Assembly (NCBI GenBank): GCA_015179025.1
Contig: WHUX01000018.1
Location: 310,001 to 374,000, forward strand
Direction: 5' to 3'
Length of the DNA: 64,000 nt
Source: Terfezia claveryi
Taxonomy: Eukaryota > Ascomycota > Pezizomycetes > Pezizales > Pezizaceae
In this document: positions 12,201 to 25,543 of the stretch, in pieces
How the letters are laid out: the number at the start of each line of letters is the position of its first letter
How positions within the stretch are numbered: position 1 is the first letter of the stretch
Notes under the pieces: generated by a model
The model's database searches: none
The model's input: only the letters and a program-made list of their open reading frames with translations
What the model was told of the DNA's origin: nothing
Translations under genes and position numbers: made by a program

Positions 12201-14059
12201 TTGGGCAAGTACCATTTCGACAGCAAGGTCCCAAGATTGCCAAAGAGGATGATTATGGGTTTCCGGTAACGCGGGAAAAGATATTGGATGACACTGATGG
12301 ACTCGCATGATTCGCTGTGCTAACAGGAAATTCCGAAACAATGCGGCGACCATGAGATCTTGCCGAAACAGCTTCTTAAACAGAGGCCTATCCAGGGTGT
12401 TCCAGGCTATTGTATCCGTGATAGCTGTAAAAATCCAATTCAGCTCGCCTAAGGGCGTACGCCGTTCCTGTAACCTGCCGGGTATTTTGAAGGCCATATC
12501 TACTGAATAGTTATGCGGTAGGGGGTACTGTAAGACGAAAAACTGAATGGCAATTTCTATAGGAGTCGTCAAGCAACAGGTAAATAAATCCGCCGGGAGA
12601 TTTGGGTTCATGGGAAGAGTCTCTTTGGTCCCGCAGGCTGCAAGCTGAATGCAATCGCTATAATTGGTGATAATTGCATTTTGATCCTTTGTCCGTAACT
12701 CTGCATTCTCTTCTTCGTGCTTTTTAACGAAGCGGTTGAAATTGGTAACAATATTCCCCGCGTCACTGCAGTCATAAACGAATATGCTTGGTGCCCCGAG
12801 CCATGTCTGCAAGTCATATAAGGATATCGGGATATATTGGGTGTAGTTTTTATTAAAAACCCAAATTTCACCACTTGCTGTCGGTTTGGGTACTCCATGA
12901 CCGTTATAGTGAAACAGAATCCGCTCATCTTTTGCATTTCGGCGAAGGGAACAGCAGAATTTCTTTGTGTCCTCAACGAAGGGATCCAAGTATTGCTTGT
13001 ACCTGGTTCGGATGCTGAGGGTCTCATATTGCTGTTGGAGGTTCTTTCCAATTTGCTCAAGTGGTTTTTGGGTTGGATGGGCCGTCGGGTCCACCCAACA
13101 CTCCAATTTGGCACATGGGTTGGTCTTTATCACATCTAGTACACAGTTAATTCAAGAATCTCGAAGCTCCACTGAAACGCTCTCACCAGGGGGGTCAACT
13201 CCGAGATTCAGACAAAGAACCAGGGCTGCCGAGACAGTCTTGAGGCGGTCCCTCATGCGCCACTCTTGAAGAGGAAATGTCTGTGTCTCTTCCTTTGGGT
13301 TCCCACCCGTCTCATGACGTTTGTCCGTATAGTACATGTAAAATACCTGTAAATGTAAATCCTTAGTGCATCATGGACAAGAGGAGCAATATATTCCCTT
13401 ACCTGCTCCAGCAATGCCAGATAAGCTTCAGAGTTATATTCATCCTCAAAACCGTGCCTGGCAATTCCTCCATCAAATTCCTGAAAGCCCTCTTCATTCG
13501 CACTCTCCATACCTGAGAAATCTGCTGAGGTATGTGCGGGTCCCAATAAACCACCTGTTCTCGATGTGGTGGGTGTCGGCGAGAAAGTCTTCTTGCGGCT
13601 CTGCCTGCCGTCTGTGAGAGGCTGGCCATTTGCCGACAGGGTCTGGCGCAGCAAGTTTTCTGACGATTCATTCAGGGCGGAAGATGCAGTGGAAGATGTT
13701 GAGTTCTGACGGCTTATCGCAGTTGTGGCAACCACAGGCCCCGCGAAGGGTGCTGCATGTTGTTGTCGGGAACCATTCGCACTGCCATGCCCATCAAGCC
13801 CATTCAAACCGTTTTCATGATGGGATTCACCGTTAATTGCACCCTGGTCGCGCTGTTGGTAGTAATTACTTTGCTGTCCGTTCATCTGTTGGTACATCTC
13901 GGACTGTGAAGATCGGCGACCTGGACGCGAAGAGATCATATTGGAATGGTGTTCTGAAGGTCCTTGCTCGGGGGGTGCATGATAAGAACAGGCGACATAG
14001 TTCTCATACCTGATGCAAGCCGGAAGCTTAAGAGCTTCTGATGTCGATGTGAAATCCAA
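9223..14059 (-). CDS. KOG1: TORC1 scaffold Raptor (Kog1/Mip1)
   Basis: Model: complement(join(9223..9439,9493..9830,9877..10210,10270..10520,10575..13135,13187..13346,13403..14059)), about 1505 residues with every intron phase consistent. After a Gln/Asn/Ser-rich N-terminus the raptor-conserved caspase-like domain begins at RHETGGNPKEETQTFPLQEW and contains the His/Cys positions HYNGHGVP and FVYDCSDAG (about residues 350 and 395). HEAT-type repeats fill the middle, then YFREPQMRPTEADEPGS leads into a C-terminal WD40 propeller (IWDWSAGH, RVWDAP, LWDIRMDSP, VWNMNSP). Raptor presents substrates to TOR kinase in TORC1 at the vacuole. The first codon is uncertain: a 5' intron near GTATGAGAAC (about 14010) with a start at MISSRPGRRS is possible. 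Length fits fungal Kog1/Mip1 (1300-1560 residues). Confidence 0.93.
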
Positions 14060-16059
14060 AGAAACAAGTTCCCTCCTACGCAGTTGTCTTCCGGAGATGA
14101 GGCAAATTTAGGGGCTGATCCGTGCAGCGTAGCACGTCTGGAAGGTCACCAAGATGGCAGTCGAGCTTTGTGTCCCCAATCCCATGTGTAAGCCGGTTGT
14201 AATTCGCTATAATAAAGTAATATGCGTAGAGCCTCTCCTCTGCACGCCAACTGGTCAGGAGTGCTGAATCCTATCAAATGGGAACTGTTTCTGCTGCTGG
14301 TCGATCCGTTGATCACGGTTAGCTCGATTAGTCAGCCACTGCTAGCTAAGTTCACGCATAGCTCAATAAAATATACCGTACTCCACTATACAAAGGAATA
14401 TGCTCTGTACGAAGGTACGCCTCAAGGCTTTGCAAGCTATGCAGTCGAGTTTGCCCGCAATATAACAGAAGATTCGTAGTCGGTTGAAAATTTCAGGCCT
14501 GAGACTCTATACACCTGCAATCCGAGTACGCCTACGGCAAAAATCTACGGTGCTGTCAGTAGTCTGGTCAGTATAAAACACTCCTGTGTCAGAGAGAGAG
14601 AGACCTCCTCTATACTCTAGTCTTCGGCCTTGAGGGTCGACGTCTAGCACCGAGGTAGTACGGTACAGGAGTACCTATATCGATAAGTTGTTTCTTTTTA
14701 CCACCTTCCTAGCTATTGATTTACAGCTGAGGGAGATACTGTATCTACTAAGTAGTCTGGTTAGGAGATATCGAATTACTGGTGGCCCCCTATTTTGCTG
14801 GCCTGAAGTAGGTATTTTGGGAGTTGTAGTTGCAATCGGCGTAAACCAGACTACCTACGTAATCGCCAGTCAAGTACTTATCAGCTTGACGGGAATTATC
14901 CTTGGTCGCAGGCTTGAATTCGAAGAAAGATATAAAGGATAGGATAGGTAATTACTCTATGGCTGGCGAAACTATACCATCTCCATAAATTTTAAATCCC
15001 CCTCGTACAGTTTCATTTGGCAGGTGATGCAGCGATACAGGTGCCTATGGTGAATGAAAGGGGATGTTATTTAAGTATCTGGGTGTTGTCCGATAGCCGG
15101 GTGCCATGCGAGACGATAAGCATATAAGCTTTTGAGATCGAGAGGCGTTTTTGTTTCAAAAACGTCAAATAAACATCCAATAGCGTGGAGTACCGGCACC
15201 GTAGGGTGTTAACAAAATACTGGTACCTACTTCTTACCCCGTTCCCCCACCAGCGTTGGACGTCAAACAAGTGCGCCATCGCAGTCCTACTCGCGACCCC
15301 AACCGCAACGCCTCGTCATCCCCGCTCCTTCCCGGCGGAGGTCGTGTTCACCCACCCCCCCCCCCCATGCACGCATAGCTCGACCTTCACGTCCTGCTGC
15401 CGCCGCTGCATCGCACTTTTAGCTGTTTCGGAAATACCCAGCAGAGGCCGTACCGTACCGGTACATGGGACCGTACACAGGCCGTGACGTTCTTCTGCCG
15501 CCATAAACACCCCAGCCTGAAATCCCTGTCGTAAACTTGCCCCAACCCCTTTTCACGTAAGGAAGGCAGCAGCAAGCAACCCAATCTATGCTCCTGAAAC
15601 GCCTCGCCTCTGGTTTTTTTTACGTGCCGGTCATCTCTTCTCCCCAACATCCATCTCGTTGTGACATTACTGCGGGTCACTCCCGAGATTCATTCTCACA
15701 ATTGAACGACCAACCCTAGTACGCCATCGTCCTTCGCCAGCGGACCCCCCCCGAATAACGAGTGGCCCTTGGGAACCCGGCCCCCCCCCCCCCCCGGCGT
15801 GATATAGACTGGGACCGGTCACATATTGAATCTTGTGCGACACATCGCTTTCAAAACAGCAGCTGGTCGAACGATTGATTCCTTCACTAGTCCGCCATTA
15901 CATTGTTCATCAGATTTCTGGTATCTCTTTTCTTTGGCCGAAGGCCTTACGAGCATCACGAAAATACCCATACACTTCTCTTCATAGACTGGGTCGAAAG
16001 CAGGAAAGGGTCTGCTTTATTTTTCACAGCACTGCAGTTGCGTGGCTGGATAACCTGCC
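14060..16059. other. Intergenic, divergent promoters
   Basis: This separates the divergently transcribed Raptor-like (-) and Tea1-like (+) genes and must hold both promoters. It contains a small TIR element at 14753-14853, a further isolated TAGTCTGGTC word near 14569, an (AG)n tract near 14592 and two poly-C runs near 15354-15366 and 15780-15795. No protein-coding gene is supported. Confidence 0.45.
14753..14853. mobile_element. Short TIR element (MITE-like)
   Basis: The segment starts TAGTCTGGTTA and ends TAAACCAGACTA, so its termini are inverted repeats of about 10-12 bp across 101 bp. The same terminal word occurs at 24060 and 24148/24231. If the outer TA is the target duplication, this would be a mariner-type non-autonomous element; that classification is inference from the TA ends only. 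Confidence 0.5.
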
Positions 16060-19000
16060 ATGGCTTTCCTCTTTGGAAAGAAGAAGTCGCATGTGCGCGA
16101 GGGCACCCCAGTATCGAATATAAGCTCAAATAACGGCGAAAAGACACCATCATCTTCATTGAATAATTCACTTGCAACGTTAAACAGCAATGAGGCATCT
16201 CCAGACATCAACAAGCACTCGGCGTTGTCCCAGACGCCTCCTGTACAGCTACTTCAGGTATGAACCCCTCCCCAAAAAAAACCCTCGCCATATCCGTTAT
16301 GGTATCCATTCTCTGACTCTAGCTACAGTACTCATCACCTCAAGCAAATCCAGCGACTGCGTCATTATACCCATGGTCTAACCGGCGCCTAAACTTACCG
16401 ACGGGACAGTCACCATTTCCACGATATGGCCACGCGGCGAATGGTACCGCAAGCAAGGATGGCGACATTTACATCATGGGGGGACTGATACGAACACAGC
16501 AGCCGAAAGGGGATCTTTGGACAATAGACAGTGGCCCGCAATTCGCTGCAGTACCCGTCAACACCCAGAGCGACGGCCCTGGGCCGAGGGTCGGGCATGC
16601 TAGTTTATTGGTGGGAAATGCATTCATCGGTCTGTTTACGCCCGCAGCGAACCACCTCATTATGTCAAGTAGCCACTGATTAATTGTGTATATAGTCTTT
16701 GGGGGTGACACGAAGTTTGATGAACGAGATGTATTGGATGAAACATTATATCTTTTGAATACATGTGTGATGATACCTTTTCCCAAACTGGCTGTGCCAT
16801 GCGAGAATTAACGTGAGTTTAGCAACAAAACACTGGTCACGAGTTAGTCCATCAGCATTTCGTCCATGTGGACGATACGGACATACTTTGAATATTCTTG
16901 GGTCGAAATTGTTTGTTTTCGGAGGTCAGGTGGATGAACAGTACTTCAACGATATGGTAGCTTTCGATCTCAACCATCTCCAAAGCCCTGGATCAAAGTG
17001 GGAGCTATTGGGCCCCGGAGGGGCCGATGGATCGGCCGATGTTCCAGCAGCCAGAACGAATCATACAATTGTGACCTGGAACGAGAAGCTTTATTTGTAC
17101 TCCGATACCCTCAGTTTGCAATATTCTGATCGTTACTGACTGGCTCTAGGTTCGGTGGTACAAATAATGAAACGCGCTTCAACGACGTATGGTCCTTTGA
17201 TTCACGAACAAATACATGGACCCAGTTAGATTGTATAGGTTACATCCCCTCACCACGCGAAGGGCATGCAGCAGCCATGGTTGGGGATGTGATGTATATA
17301 TTTGGAGGCCGAGATTCCGAAGGCCTAGATTTGGGGGATTTAGCTGCTTTTAGGATCTCTACAAAACGATGGTATACATTCCAGAATATGGGGCCTTCCC
17401 CATCTCCGAGGTCTGGCCACTCCATGTCAACACACAATGGTAAGATCTATGTCCTCGGAGGCGAACCCTCAACACAAATTCGGCCGCAGGATAGGGCTGC
17501 AGTGAACGAAGAATTACAATTTGTTTACATTTTGGATACTACAAAAATTCGATACCCGAATGATCAAAATGCCTCAGTACAACAGAGCGCCACCGGGCCT
17601 CGAGGTACCGCCAGACAGCCACTTGGAAATGGACCTCCAGTTAATAACAACGATCCTCGTAACGGGCAGCGTCCACGCACAGCGGTCCCAAGGGAAAGCT
17701 TGATGAGCAGCAACAATGCAGCACAAAATCCCTTACAGAGTAACAATACGTCGGGTGGGAGTACAAATTCGGCAGCTAGATCCGCTAGAGCACAATATGG
17801 TCAGAATGCCTCCGGACCAATGAATTCACCCCAAAGCCAACCTCAAAGACTCAACGGGATAACATCGCCTCCTCCACGTGCAGAGCAAAAACCTAAAGAA
17901 AACGCAGCACCAACGCACGCCAGGGATGTGGGCCCTGCAGGTGACAGAAGGGGACCGGCACCCGTACAACAAGTTCGAAACATGCCATCAGCAGCATCAT
18001 CACCTATTTCAGCATCTCCAATGAGTGTGAGTGTGGGTACGGTTGCATCCCCTCTGCAAGAACGTTCAAGGTCAAGACAAGCAAACGCATCCATAGACAA
18101 TTTACCCAGCCAGCTTGCCATACAAAAGCCGAAGCAACTGGAAGCCCAAATACAGAAGCTGCCGGAGACACAAACAGCACCACCATCACCATCAACAGCA
18201 TTAGCAGCACCATCACCAGTAACTAGCCTTCAGCCTCCACTGGAAAATGTTACAATTGATCAAGCTACCTCACCCATTGAGGAAGTACGATCGGCCATCA
18301 GCTTAAAGGAGCTAGACGATTTAAAACGAGTGAATGCATGGTATGCTTCAGAACTAGCACTTGCCCGTAGAGCAGGTTACACACTACAATCCAACAATGG
18401 CCTTCTTGAGGATCGAGGTGTCGACCTGCTGCAAGAGAATGATCGACCTCTATTAGAAGCAATGATTACCCTCAAGGGTGAACTAATCAAGGTGCAGGGT
18501 TCCGTTGATTCGCAGGCTGCTTTGGCAGCGCAGAAGATTGCCCAAGTTGAACGCCAAAGGGATGTTGCCATAGGGGAGGCAGTTTATGCTAAAGCCAAAT
18601 TGACTGCAATGGGGGGGGGTAGCACAGCTGCCACTTCTTCACCTGCTAATGACAAGTGTGATACATTAAGTATTGAGACAGAAAGATTTCACGACATGAA
18701 CCGTCGGCTTTCAGCAGCACTTGCTGCGCAGTCCGAACTCCAGGCAAAGTTAGACAACGTCACGGTAGATATGGATGCAGAAAGACGCGGCCGTCAGCTT
18801 GCCGATGAGACTGCAGCAGCCGCTCAGAAGCGTGTCTCTGAACTAGATGAATTCCGCAACCGGGCTGCATCGGAGATGGAAAGTCTTCGGTCACAGCTAC
18901 TCGATACGGAACGGGAAAGTAGGGATGAAGCGTCAAAATCTGCAGAAGCGGTGGCTGAAGCACAATTACTAAGGCTGGACAATGAGGAGCTATCAGCACG

Positions 19001-20696
19001 CTTGAAAGAAGCTCTGGATAATGAGACAGACTTGCAAAAATCTCTAGGGGCTATGGAAATCACAACGAGCATGATGAGCGAGAAGACCGCTGTTCTTGAG
19101 AGGCAATTGGCTGATGACAAGAATGCCAGGGAATGGCTGGAGAAGACGGCTACGCGGCTGAAGAACGAATTAGAAGAAAAGACTGTGGATCTAGAATCGA
19201 CTAATAGACGACTGCGAGAGGTAGAAGAAATAGCCGAGAAGTCACTTGACGAGGCAAGATCAGCCCGCGCTGCTCTTTCTGCGGGCCTTAAACGTGTGGC
19301 TGAAAGGAGAGAAATCAATATTGTTGGCAGTGCGGCTGACGAGAGGGTCACACTGCTTCAAGAGCAGCTACAGGCCTCTAAAGATCTTTTGACGAAAAGC
19401 AAAGGTCAAGCTGACGATGCTGGTGAGCGTCTTGCCCAAGCAATGCAGAGGATCGCTGGTTTGGAATTTCAACAGTCACAGTCTAGCAAAGATGCTATTG
19501 CTCTACGGCGAAGAATGGCCGATGCCCTGGATGAGGTTCGCCGTCTCAAGCAAGACAATGCCGACATCAAGGCGAAGATCAAGGAGAAGCAATTGGAGAT
19601 CGACGCTTCAACGACTAAGTATCAGGCGCTGAAAACCATATTGGATGAGCGGTCTGCAATCGCTACCATCATTGACAAACGTCGCTCGCAAATCGTACCT
19701 TCCCCTCTCTCCGGTACTGGCACCCCTGATCAGGTCAATCGCCTCCGTGAGGTGGAGGCACAACTGGAAGAGAGCATGCGAACTCACCGAGAATTCAAAA
19801 ATACTGCTGAAATGCAAGCCCAAGAGGTTGAAAAACACTTTCGCGAGAAGCTTGAACAGCTTGAGGCCGACTATCACTCCGCCGTCCATTATGTCAGAGG
19901 TAGTGATAAGATGCTTCAGCGGATGAAAGATGAGTTGAAGAAGTACAAGGCGCGAAATATTGAGCTACAAACTGAATTTGAGTCTGTTCGAAAGCAAGCG
20001 ATAGAAACGAATAACGGCGAGTGGGAGAATGAGCGCGCGAGCCTCAACAAGGAAATCGAGGAATTAAGAGGAAAGGTCAGAGAATCTGTTGCTGCTTTGG
20101 ATAAGCAAATCCGCGAGTTCAAAGAACAATTAGATACCCTCAGAGAAGAACGGGATCAATACAAGCTTCAAACCTCGCAAATGCAAATCCAATTGCTCGA
20201 TGCCGGTGAAGAGGTAAGCAACTTGCGTGCAATGGTGGATAGGCTCGAGAATGAAAGTTCTCTGCTGGAAACTCGTGCTATGGACGCCGAGCAGAAGGTT
20301 TCTAGGCTTTTGGACCACATGGAGTCCTCTGTAGACGCATATCGTCAATCAGCTCGCGTAGACCACAATGGTCTCAGTGTAGACGGCAACTCGGTCCGTG
20401 GCTCCTTCTATGGTGATCCGCGTACCTCTGTTGCTTTGGATTCATTGGCAACTGAGCTGGATGCTCTGAGGAGTCATTGGGAAAATACCAATAAAACGTA
20501 TAGGATGAGCACGGCTTTCGACTTTGAGAAGACACCTACAAGTACAGAAGGAGGAGAATTCTCGAACAGTTTGGCGAAGTGGAGACAACGCCTCGACCAG
20601 CATGACGAAGGGGAGAATGGCGGTTCAGAACCTCAGAGCCCAACGACACCGACACAAGCGCGGTTTGAGTTGAAGGCAGGCGGGGGCGTGTTATGA
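16060..20696 (+). CDS. Tea1-like kelch-repeat/coiled-coil polarity protein
   Basis: Model: join(16060..16257,16323..16629,16696..16764,16823..17096,17150..20696), 1464 residues; intron phases all agree. Exon 1 starts MAFLFGKKK. Kelch repeats occupy about residues 75-400, with FPRYGHAANG, GPRVGHASLLVGN, VFGGDTKFDERDVLDETLYL, CGRYGHTLNILGSKLFVFGG and IFGGRDSEGL as blades. A Ser/Pro/Gln-rich linker (about 430-680) is followed by about 650 residues of predicted coiled coil (heptad-like E/L/A/R-rich runs such as MDAERRGRQLADETAAAAQK) and a short Ser/Thr tail. This is the layout of Tea1/TeaA and yeast Kel1, cell-end markers that link microtubules to polarised growth at hyphal tips. The assignment to that family is strong; which paralogue is not decided. 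Confidence 0.88.
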
Positions 20697-21468
20697 GTTT
20701 TCCTGCAAATAGGGTGAATTCCCGGCCAGGGTCATGTAACGTTCAACTGATGCCTAGACCCCGATTCATTTTCCTTTTTTTCCCTCAATCAATTGTCTAT
20801 TTCCTCTTTTGCCTCTTTTTTTCCCATGTTATTCCTGTTTGTATGATGATATTTGATTTGTGTTTTGATACCATTTGCCCTTCTCCCTTATTTTTTATAT
20901 TCATGTACGAGTACCAAATCTGTTCGCAACATTATCTATCTGGTCATTGTGAGGCTTTTCCTTTCAACATTTCTAGGACCTTCACCATGTGAGACACAGA
21001 GTATTGTATCCTGGGGGTGACTATTTTCCCTTGATGGTTCATCTTTCAAGGAATTCATTTCTTTTTTTGTTTCTTCTCTTGTCCGCTTTTAAAACTTATT
21101 GTTTCCTCCTTGTCAAAATGACTAACTACTATTAAGATGAAAGTTGACAGATAATGTATATAGACATATATAGGCACTTGGTGGGGATGGATACCAGCTG
21201 GATGAATATGATATGGCCGTGGGCTGGACTTTATTTGGAAGCTGCCGGTTGGTCTACTTTTAAGTTTTACATCGGAATGGACGACGAATTTCTTGCTATT
21301 ATTTATTCTACCTGTGATAAATGCGGAGAAGGACCACTAAGACCTGCATACATATAACGTTTCATCTCCCTCGGATGCTTACTCATCAGCCGATAAGGGA
21401 CGAACATTTTTAAACCACCAACCATCTAATTGAACGCCTTTGCATTTTCTGAGTACTCAGTCGCAAAC
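20697..21468. other. 3' flank and promoter region
   Basis: Between two plus-strand genes. The left part is pyrimidine-rich and T-rich (20765-20900, 21058-21090), typical of a fungal 3' UTR and terminator region; the right part is the promoter and short leader of the aspartyl-tRNA synthetase gene. No other gene is supported. Confidence 0.45.
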
Positions 21469-23303
21469 ATGTCTACAGAGCCGAAACCAGCCGAGGAATT
21501 TACTCTAGGGTAAGTCTATTTCCACTGTTCTGAGCCCTCCATGCCCCGCCAAAACCCCACCATACGTATACGTATCAAGTACTCTTCCTGCACCAATGAC
21601 ACTGGACAGCATTGCTAAATATCTAAAAAAGGGAGGATGGCAAGCCTCTATCCAAATCTGCTCTTAAGAAACTTGCCAAAGAAAGAGAGAAGGCCGAGCG
21701 AGCAGCTAAGCGACTTGCTGAGGAAGCCACTGCCAAAGCCGAGCGTGAGGCCGCTAATGTCGACCACGCCTCTGCGAACTATGGTACACTTCCTATGGTC
21801 CAGTCTACCCAGCGTACCGGAGAGAAGCGAGTCAAGATTGGCGAACTATTTGTCCAGGACGCAGGGAAAGGAGTGCTATTCCGTGCGAGGCTGCAGAATG
21901 CCAGAGCACAGGGTGCAAAGATGTGCTTCATGGAACTTCGACAACAGATGCACTCAATCCAGGCATTGGTAGTGGCAAATACAGAAGGAACCATCAGCAA
22001 ACAGATGGTGAAGTGGGCGGCTGGAATCAATGTTGAGAGTATTGTCCTTGTGAGGGGTGTTGTTGCAAAGGTGTCTGAGCCGGTCAAGTCCGCTTCCATT
22101 ACCGATATTGAGATCCATGTGAAGCAAGTTTATATCATTGGTGAGGCTGAGCCGCAGCTGCCAATTCAGTTCAGTGATGCTTCTCGTCCTGAGTTGAAGG
22201 AGGGGGAAGAGGAGAATGCCGCTGCTCCAACAGTGAAGTTAGCAACGAAGCTTGACAACCGTTTTATTGACCTCCGAACAGCTGCGAACCAGTCCATCTT
22301 CCGAATTTCATCTGGAGTGTGTACACTTTTCAAGGAGTTTTTGCTGTCTAAGGGATTCATTGAGACACATACCCCGAAGTTGATCGCAGCCGCTAGCGAG
22401 GGTGGAGCAAACGTATTCAAAGTTACATACTTTAAACAAGATGCATATTTGGCCCAGAGCCCGCAATTGTATAAGCAGATGCTCATTGCCGGTGACATGG
22501 AGCGTGTATTTGAGATTGCACCAGTGTTCAGAGCAGAAAACTCACAGACTCACAGACACATGACAGAGGTATATCTCGCCAAGGACCCCATAACAATGGT
22601 AACCATTAACCCCAGCTGACCTCACGTTCAACAGTTCACAGGTCTTGACCTGGAAATGGCTTTCGAAGAGCACTACCACGAAGTCCTTGACGTTCTCGAG
22701 GAACTTTTCCTCTACATCTTCAATGGTCTCAAAACTAAATTCGCCCATGAAATCGCCACCGTCAGGAAACAATACCCCGTCGAAGAGTTTATCTTTCCCG
22801 AGCCAGGCAAAGTCCCTCGCCTCACCTTCGCCGAGGGTATCGCTCTCCTTCGCACCGTTCCCGGAAGGGAAGACCTCCCTGATGACGAGGATCTGTCTAC
22901 CGAGAATGAACGTATTCTTGGTGGATTAGTGAAGGAGAAATACGGATACGATTTCTACATCCTTGACAAGTTTCCCTTGAGTGTGAGGCCGTTCTACACT
23001 ATGCCTGACCCAGAGAACTCTAAGCTCTCGAACTCTTATGACTTCTTTATGAGAGGTGAGGAGATTCTGAGTGGTGCGCAGAGAGTTCATGATTCAAAGT
23101 GCTTGGCGCAGAGAATGAAAGAGCTGGGTGTTGACCCTGATGGACCGGGGCTGAAGGATTATGTGGATGCGTTTAGATTTGGCGCGCCCCCACATGCGGG
23201 AGGTGGTATCGGGTTGGAGAGAGTGGTGTTTCTGTGGTTGGGGTTGGGAAATATCAGGAAGGCGAGCGCGTTTCCGAGAGATCCAGTTAGGCTGCGGCCT
23301 TAG
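21469..23303 (+). CDS. DPS1: Cytosolic aspartyl-tRNA synthetase
   Basis: Model: join(21469..21509,21632..22568,22635..23303), 548 residues. Exon 1 encodes [14 protein letters not shown]; exon 2 opens with [17 protein letters not shown], the Lys-rich tRNA-binding helix typical of the eukaryotic cytosolic enzyme. An OB-fold anticodon-binding domain follows ([29 protein letters not shown]). The class II catalytic domain has the flipping-loop/motif 1 area ([19 protein letters not shown]), motif 2 ([18 protein letters not shown] spliced to [12 protein letters not shown]) and motif 3 ([19 protein letters not shown]), ending RDPVRLRP. The enzyme charges tRNA-Asp in the cytosol; yeast Dps1 is 557 residues. 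The splice of intron 2 exactly restores motif 2, which confirms the model. Confidence 0.95.
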
Positions 23304-24059
23304 ATAGCTGGAGAATTACTCCTATAGATGTGGAAAAGTTCTGCGAAAGCCCTTTCCACATATTGTATTGGCAACAGGAGGGATTTGAAGAGAACTAGAG
23401 CTTTTCTCGGGGAAATTAGAGTGATGTCTGAAGTGTGTTTTTCTATTTAACAATGAATACCTGGTTGTAATTTGACGTGATGTTGCCTCCCTAGAGATGG
23501 CTGCGAATTGCCGAGCTATGTACAACCCAAATGCGGTAATGCCCTGATGCTGTTCTTTGCCTTTAAAGGTTCCTTAATACAGTAAATGACGTATAATGTA
23601 TGTAAGAAACAGGTTGCTTTTATAGATGAAATGCAAGTATTTTTATTCCACTTTAGCTAGCCTATGTATGTTTTAGTATTATGGGCACACCTATTATTTG
23701 TCTATGGCACTCCTGAGTAATGTATTTATTTATATACTAAACTATATTTTTCTCCTTTAACAAAACAAAATAAAATGTTGGACCTAAGTATATAAAATAA
23801 AACCTCTTTATAAGGTAACAAGTTGCTCCTGCTGGGTATTAGAGATGATTTTATTTTAGATTGGTGACCTTTGAAAGAGTACTCATACAGTACACGGAGA
23901 GTTGATAGTTAACTATGACGTACGGTAGAAGTTATTTAGAAGAAAGGGCAAATATGGCTATGATAGTACAAAACATATGCCAGAGGAGTTTAGTTTGTGT
24001 GAATCTAAATATCTTACGTAAAGCGGCATGATTATTGAATAAGTTTCGATGTATGTACT

Positions 24060-24148
24060 TAGTCTGGTTGCACTACCTACTTAGTTACCCCTCCAAGCTG
24101 GGGAGGGGCTAGTGCAAGCCGGACTACCCTCCAAGTGCAACCAGACTA
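24060..24148. mobile_element. MITE-like element with 15-bp perfect TIRs
   Basis: The first 15 bases (TAGTCTGGTTGCACT) are perfectly inverted at 24134-24148. Inside is a CCCTCC...GGAGGG stem. A further copy of the right-hand end, CAAACCAGACTA, lies at 24220-24231, so this may be a small element plus a partial neighbour or one 172-bp element with an internal duplicate end. The terminal word is shared with the element at 14753. Confidence 0.6.
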
Positions 24149-25481
24149 CCTAGGTGCGCAGCGCAAATAAAACCGATTTTTTTTTTTGGCGCTTGCGCGC
24201 GTGGCGTAATTAACCTCAGCAAACCAGACTACTATTGGTTGGGCACTTTTTGAATTTATTAAACTCTCCACATGACAGCATCAAATGGCGCGATAAAGAA
24301 ATAGGAAGTCTGTGCAGAACCCAGCGTAGGTATCTACACTCGGTATGCAATTGGCGACGGGGAATAATGAAAGCTCAATGCGATTTAGTTGCGTGCATGG
24401 TTTACCCATCGTCATGTAGCCTTATGAGTCTGCACACCCGGCCAAAGGAGACCCTGAAGAATGAATGAGCCACATACATACATACTTACTGGTGTTTCAT
24501 GCGCTGTACCCACAGCAGAGGGTACATATGTACCCATGGATAAAGTATGTATTTCAAGTTTAGTAAACTTGGCTGGGATAACAATCTGAGTTTTGCCGAC
24601 AGGAGAGAGCGGTGTGATCTTGTATGAGGTGGAATTCCACGAACGTAACTGTACTCCCAATAAGCATCCTACGAAAACAAACAACTGGTATCTGTTAGGG
24701 TTGGTACTTAGTCTACCGGTAATCCTATCACACCTTCTGCTTCAGATGAACATCAGCCCGAAACTTGTCACGCACACGTTTTTTTACTGTGGCAAGGGTC
24801 TTCGTCTGCCTTCAGACCCCAAATTTCGGTTCCTGAACTTGGCTCGCTGGGATTGTGCTTGGTTCCTGCATTAGTTACTCTGCTTTACTTGCATGAGACC
24901 CCGTTCAACTCCAATGCTGCTCATTTAACAGCAAAAAAGTTAGTACCTTCTGGGGGGAACTACGCAACGGAGATAGTAATGGAGGGCTGGGTAACAAATT
25001 GAGGCAATCGTCTGTGTGCGATGAAGATCAGGGAGTTGAAACGTATCGCCCTATCTGTTGATTAAAATAAGAATATATACATCGCAGGTGCACAGAGTGG
25101 AATTGAGGAGGAGGAGGAGCATAGCGTCGTGCTGTTGGCCCCTGCCCCCCCTCCAGACTGGACCTCAACCACCCCCCTGCCTGCCCTGATAGCGAATTTC
25201 CGGGGGAGATTGTTGTCTCACACCCCTCATTCAAGGTTCCCTGGCCTCGTATATTACTCGACATCGTGGTCCTGGGTTTTCTTTCTCTCTCCTTCCCTAC
25301 CAACTGCAGCTCTGACTTGTCCTTCAGTCCCACGTCTTCTTTTGTGAGCGCCGCACACGCAGGGGATTTCCCCTCAGTCCACTCATTAAAAGCCTTACGC
25401 CCGTCGCTGCAGCAGCCCGTTGTTCATTCCTTACAGACAAGCTCTGCAAGCGCACTCATTCAACTCATTCAGCACAGCTCA

Positions 25482-25543
25482 CTCGTTGTCGCATAGCACA
25501 GTCTTTCAGTGTCTCGTTGTCGCATAGCACAGTCTTTCAGTGT
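25482..25543 (+). repeat. 31-bp perfect tandem duplication in 5' leader
   Basis: The unit that begins CTCGTTGTCGCATAGCACAG occurs twice head to tail (25482-25512 and 25513-25543) about 140 bp upstream of the GPI-protein start codon, so it probably lies in the transcribed leader or core promoter. Confidence 0.85.

Noticed and set aside
24412..24684. 90-residue minus-strand open frame in the long intergenic region
   Set aside because: No domain, no clear splice partners and an unremarkable composition; not supported as a gene.
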